This document shows, in pieces, positions 5,302 through 7,956 of a stretch of 7,956 nt of DNA (position 1 is its first letter; each line of letters opens with the position of its first letter). Origin of the DNA: Candidatus Eiseniibacteriota bacterium. Its GTDB lineage: Bacteria > Eisenbacteria > RBG-16-71-46. The stretch covers positions 1-7,956 of the forward strand of contig CAIXRL010000050.1 of NCBI GenBank assembly GCA_903921835.1, written 5' to 3'. The notes under the pieces were generated by a model. The model made no database searches. It worked only from the letters and a program-made list of their open reading frames with translations, and was not told the origin of the DNA. Both the position numbers and the translations under genes were made by a program.

Positions 5302-7274
5302 ACCCGCTGCGACAGTGGGTCGAAGCACTGCGCCCCATCGTGGACGGCGAACGTGCGCTCGCGTCCGTCCGCGCGATTGCGCGGCATCACCGGATCCAGG
5401 CGAGCCCGGGCTACGACGAGGCCGCCGCTTGGCTGGCCGAAGCCGCACGCGAGGCGGGACTCGAAGTCTCGGTCGAGACCGTTCCCGCCGACGGGCGCAC
5501 GAGCCTCCTGGGCTGCGTCATGCCCGAGGGCTGGGCGTGCGACCACGCGCGTGCCGCGGTGGTGTCCGCGCGCGGGCGGGAGCCGCTCGCCGACTTCGCG
5601 AGCGAGCCGCTTTCGCTGATCCAGCGCAGCGCGCCGGCGTCCGGCCGCTTCGCGCTGGTCGCGGTCCCGGACGGCACGCGCGCGGCCGACTACGAAGATA
5701 TGGACGTGCGCGGGCGCGTCGTGCTCACCGCCGGCCCGGTGCAGCGCGTGCACCGCCTTGCCGTGGTGGAACGCGGCGCGGCGGGGTTGCTGGCGTACGG
5801 TCGCCGGCTCCTGCCGCCCGTCCGCACGCGGGATCACGACCGCGACTCGCTCGCGTACACGTCGTACTGGTGGGCGGGCGACCAGCAGCGCGGGTGGGGC
5901 TTCGTCGCCAGCCCCGCGCGCGGGGAGGCGCTGGCCGCGCGGCTCGCAGCCGGCGAAGCGCTTGAACTGGAGGTGGAGATCGCCTCGCGGCGCCAACCCG
6001 CGCGCATCCCGCTGGTCACCGCCGTGCTCCCCGGAACGCTCGCTGCCGAGGTGCTCGTCACGGGACACCTGTGCCACCCGCGTCCCGGCGCGAACGACAA
6101 CGCCTCCGGCGTCGCCGCGACGCTCGAGGCGCTGCGCGCGCTCGCGTGCTGCGCCGCCGTGGGCGGCCTGCCCCCTCGGCGACGGACGATCCGCGCGCTG
6201 TGGATGCCCGAGCTGACCGGTACCTACGCGTGGCTGGGCGGCGACGGCGGGCGCGCCGCGCGCACGCTCGCGGCGATCAATCTCGACATGGTGGGCGAGG
6301 ACCAGGAGGCGTGCGGCAGCGTCCAGCTGCTCGAGCGCGCGCCGCACTTCGCCGCCGGCTTCGCGGACGAGCTGCTGCGGGAGGTGCGCCAGTTCGCGCT
6401 CCCCGCCGCAGACCGCGGCGCGCCCGTGACACGGACCGCGGACGCTCCCTACTCGGGAGGAAGCGATCACGCGGTGTGGCTGGATCCCGCGGTAGGGGTC
6501 CCGTGTCCCATGCTCATCCAATGGCCGGATCGCTACTACCACTCGTCCTGCGACTCTCCCGACCGCTGCGATCCCCGCTCGCTCGCGCACGCCTCGCTCA
6601 GCGCCGCGGCCTACGCCGCGTTTCTCGCCGCGGCGGGGGCGCCGGAGGTGGGACTGCTGGCCGGCATGCTCGAACGCGCGGCCCGTCGCGAGATGCTCTC
6701 CGCGCTGGCGAGCGCGCATCCCGCGCGCGGGGTACGCGCCGCGCGCCATCGCGCGCTGAACGCGCTCGCCACGCTTGGCCGGTTCGCCATCGGCGAGCTC
6801 GAGGGCAGCGGCATCGAGAGCGCAGTCGCCAGCGCCGTGGCCGGCACCGCCGAGGCCGTGGAGGGCGTCTTCGAATCCGAGATCGCCTCCGAGCTGCCGG
6901 CCGCCGCCTTCGCGGCCGCTCCGGTCGCCGGCGGCGCGCGCGTGCCGGTCCGCAGGCAGGCTGCCCCGGTCGTGCTCATGCGCGCTCTCCAGTCCGGCTG
7001 GGTGGACCTGCCGGAGAAGCTGCGCGAACGCGGAGAGGCGTTCGACCGCGAAGTTCCCGGCGGCACCACGACGCTGGACCTGGCGTGGTACGCGTGCGAC
7101 GGCAGGAGGGACCTCAACGCGATCGCGGAGTTGCTCGCCGACGAGGGCGCCGAGGTGGCGGTCGCGGTGCTCGCGGACTACTTTGAGTTCACGACTCGGC
7201 TCGGCGTGAGCGCGTGGCGCCCGGAGATGCGCGAAGAGGGAGCCGTGCGCCCCGTGGCTCCGAGCGCCGGCTGA
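5298..7274 (+). CDS. M28 family aminopeptidase, DUF4910-like, with PA-type insertion and winged-helix-like C-terminus (658 aa)
   Basis: This is a zinc-dependent aminopeptidase-like protein of the M28 superfamily. Residues ~8-62 form the usual opening helical region. A PA-like insertion lies at ~118-170 (DVRGRVVL, ERGAAGLLAY). The catalytic core resumes at VLVTGHLCHPRPGANDNASG (252-271), which supplies His257/His260 and Asp267. It continues with WMPELTG (302-308, Glu305), INLDMVGED (328-335, Asp330), YSGGSDH (385-391) and YYHSSCDSPD (413-422, His415). The HLCHP...NDNASG and PE-x-x-G forms resemble DUF4910 peptidases more than classical M28 enzymes. Which residues bind metal is inferred from motif position. 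Residues ~450-560 are an Ala-rich, probably helical linker. Residues ~569-640 (LPEKLRERGEAF, WYACDGRRDLNAIAELL, YFEFTTRLGV) look like a winged helix, a domain I recall in DUF4910 proteins. No signal peptide or membrane segment is seen, so it is likely cytoplasmic. The substrate is unknown. Confidence 0.88.
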   Translation: MNPLRQWVEALRPIVDGERALASVRAIARHHRIQASPGYDEAAAWLAEAAREAGLEVSVETVPADGRTSLLGCVMPEGWACDHARAAVVSARGREPLADFASEPLSLIQRSAPASGRFALVAVPDGTRAADYEDMDVRGRVVLTAGPVQRVHRLAVVERGAAGLLAYGRRLLPPVRTRDHDRDSLAYTSYWWAGDQQRGWGFVASPARGEALAARLAAGEALELEVEIASRRQPARIPLVTAVLPGTLAAEVLVTGHLCHPRPGANDNASGVAATLEALRALACCAAVGGLPPRRRTIRALWMPELTGTYAWLGGDGGRAARTLAAINLDMVGEDQEACGSVQLLERAPHFAAGFADELLREVRQFALPAADRGAPVTRTADAPYSGGSDHAVWLDPAVGVPCPMLIQWPDRYYHSSCDSPDRCDPRSLAHASLSAAAYAAFLAAAGAPEVGLLAGMLERAARREMLSALASAHPARGVRAARHRALNALATLGRFAIGELEGSGIESAVASAVAGTAEAVEGVFESEIASELPAAAFAAAPVAGGARVPVRRQAAPVVLMRALQSGWVDLPEKLRERGEAFDREVPGGTTTLDLAWYACDGRRDLNAIAELLADEGAEVAVAVLADYFEFTTRLGVSAWRPEMREEGAVRPVAPSAG

Positions 7275-7306
7275 GCTGTGTGGGTTCCGGGCCAGGAGAA
7301 CCGTCA

Positions 7307-7340
7307 GGGAGGATTCATGGATCGCGAGCCGGAAGCCTGA
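7307..7340 (+). promoter_or_regulatory. Shine-Dalgarno and 7-codon minicistron leading into the PPC gene
   Basis: GGGAGGA (7307-7313) is the best ribosome-binding match in this gap, but it serves the ATG at 7317, which opens only MDREPEA before TGA at 7338-7340. That stop shares its last base with the ATG of the PPC gene (TGATG). The PPC start itself has only GGAAG (7331-7335) 4 nt upstream. The arrangement suggests loading at the minicistron followed by termination and reinitiation. The other possibility is that GGGAGGA acts directly at a distance. Confidence 0.4.
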
Positions 7341-7762
7341 TGCAGGCGCAACGGACGCGCTGGGGATGGACGCTGCGGCTCGATCGCGGCGAGGAGATCG
7401 TGGAGACCGTGCGCGTCTTTGCCGGGCGCGAAGGCATCCGGGCCGGCATCCTGTCCGGAATCGGCGCGGTCGGCGAGACCGAAGCGGGATTCTTCGACCC
7501 CGCAGCGGGCGCGTACGAGACCCGCCGGTTCGAGGGCGACCACGAGATTGGGGCGCTGACGGGCAACATCAGCGAACTGGACGGGCAGCCGTTCCCGCAT
7601 TGCCACATCGTCCTCGGGGGCAGGGACATGGTGGCGTACACCGGACACCTGCTTCGCGGCCTGGTCAGCGTGACCTGCGAGCTGCAGATCGTGACCGACC
7701 CCGGGATCCTGGTGAGGATGGCGCGACCGGACCTGGGCTACAACCCGCTCGACCCGCGCTGA
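7340..7762 (+). CDS. PPC / DUF296 domain protein (140 aa)
   Basis: The whole protein is one PPC domain (plant and prokaryote conserved, DUF296), of about the usual length for a stand-alone bacterial member. Visible family features are LRLDRGEEIVETVRVFA (12-28), EGIRAGILSGIGAVGETEAGFFDP in pieces over 31-54, a Y-x-x-R-R-F-E-G strand (59-66), LTGNIS (73-78), and the histidine pattern PFPHCHIVLGG (84-94) followed by TGHL (101-104). His87, His89 and His103 fit the conserved trio proposed to bind metal in bacterial members. Plant relatives pair this domain with AT-hooks; none is present here. The start is ATG 7340, where conservation begins; an upstream in-frame GTG (7280) would add 20 unconserved residues. 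It lies 65 bp after the peptidase gene and overlaps the minicistron stop. The molecular role of bacterial PPC proteins is largely unsettled; a metal- or ligand-binding oligomer is likely. Confidence 0.9.
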   Translation: MQAQRTRWGWTLRLDRGEEIVETVRVFAGREGIRAGILSGIGAVGETEAGFFDPAAGAYETRRFEGDHEIGALTGNISELDGQPFPHCHIVLGGRDMVAYTGHLLRGLVSVTCELQIVTDPGILVRMARPDLGYNPLDPR

Positions 7763-7783
7763 CGGGTGATCCCCTGGCCGCCC

Positions 7784-7829
7784 GCGGATGTGTCGCGCGG
7801 ATGTGTCGCGCGGATGTGTCGCGCGGATG
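7784..7829. repeat. Tandem repeat of a 13-bp unit, about 3.5 copies
   Basis: GCGGATGTGTCGC occurs three times without change (7784-7796, 7797-7809, 7810-7822), followed by seven bases of a fourth copy (7823-7829). Each unit begins GCG and ends CGC, so unit ends can pair. It begins 21 bp after the PPC stop codon, in non-coding DNA. The exact identity of copies points to recent slippage expansion or a maintained binding array. Confidence 0.95.
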
Positions 7830-7840
7830 CCCTCCGTGGG

Positions 7841-7886
7841 GGCGGTTCCTGCGATACTTCCTAGCCCGGACTATTCTCGAACCGCC
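7841..7886. repeat. Perfect 8-bp inverted repeat with a 30-nt A+T-richer loop
   Basis: GGCGGTTC (7841-7848) and GAACCGCC (7879-7886) are exact inverted copies. The loop between them is the least GC-rich stretch of the region and contains GATACT and TATTCT, which resemble -10 boxes without convincing -35 partners. No T-run follows, so a standard intrinsic terminator is not supported. It may be a weak terminator, a protein-binding site or the edge of a mobile repeat. Confidence 0.5.
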
Positions 7887-7956
7887 AGCCGAGAGTGCGA
7901 GATGTGCGTCAGCCGCAAGAAGATCGGCCGGCCGCGCCGGAACCGTGTTGTCAACA
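7871..7956. other. Edge of a neighbouring gene, strand undecided
   Basis: Two frames with high third-position G/C reach the right edge and share the same wobble positions, so base composition cannot separate them. On the minus strand a frame enters from outside and ends at TAG (7873-7871), reading ...GRPIFLRLTHISHSRLAVRE; this would be a convergent gene's C-terminus. On the plus strand an ATG at 7902 opens MCVSRKKIGRPRRNRVVN, very basic, with only GAGAG as a poor ribosome site. I recognise neither. The rest of 7763-7870 holds only the repeats listed separately; no gene is seen in it. Confidence 0.3.

Noticed and set aside
2913..6749. A 1278-codon open frame on the minus strand
   Set aside because: It lies opposite the S55, propeller and peptidase genes, which have clear domains and signal peptides. 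Its product is a biased Arg/Ala/Gly/His mix with no domain, as expected from the antisense frame of GC-rich genes.
7752..7767. Hairpin ACCCG/CGGGT around the PPC stop codon as a terminator
   Set aside because: Only a 5-bp stem, it overlaps the stop codon, and no T-run follows.
7849..7877. Promoter in the loop of the right-hand inverted repeat
   Set aside because: GATACT and TATTCT each match four -10 bases, but no -35 match lies at 16-18 nt, and neither sits at a fitting distance from a start codon.

Overview
The window reads as chromosomal DNA from a very GC-rich bacterium. Every real gene has strong G/C preference at third codon positions, so long false open frames run opposite the true genes. 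No rRNA, tRNA, CRISPR array or clear insertion sequence is visible. The mix of a SpoIVB-type S55 domain protein, a secreted beta-propeller/Ig-like protein, an M28/DUF4910-type peptidase and a YitJ-type methionine enzyme would fit an uncultured GC-rich lineage such as Candidatus Eisenbacteria or Gemmatimonadota. That placement is inference only and cannot be fixed from this piece.

Layout. Positions 1-1067 (minus strand) hold the N-terminal 355 residues of a bifunctional homocysteine S-methyltransferase / 5,10-methylenetetrahydrofolate reductase that runs off the left edge. A 208-bp divergent spacer (1068-1275) follows. It contains a long interrupted hairpin and two promoter-like sites, each placing a TANNNT box exactly 8 nt before a start codon that lacks a Shine-Dalgarno sequence, which suggests leaderless transcripts in both directions. 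From 1276 four plus-strand genes follow in close order: an exported S55 (SpoIVB-like) protein, an exported seven-bladed propeller protein with Ig-like domains, a cytoplasmic M28/DUF4910-type aminopeptidase with a C-terminal winged-helix-like region, and a small PPC/DUF296-domain protein. Unlike the first gene, the downstream genes have recognisable Shine-Dalgarno sequences. Two of them are preceded by very short open frames that overlap their start codons (ATGA and TGATG), suggesting translational coupling.

The right end (7763-7956) has no complete gene. It holds a 13-bp unit repeated about 3.5 times, an 8-bp perfect inverted repeat around an A+T-richer loop, and the edge of a neighbouring gene whose strand cannot be decided.

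How the genes may work together. The S55 and propeller genes lie 17 bp apart, both encode signal peptides, and they probably act together outside the cytoplasmic membrane. The peptidase and PPC protein look cytoplasmic and may be only operon passengers. The most unusual point is the S55 protein: its serine motif precedes its histidine motif, the reverse of SpoIVB, as in a circular permutation, and the position of the SpoIVB catalytic aspartate appears to be a serine.
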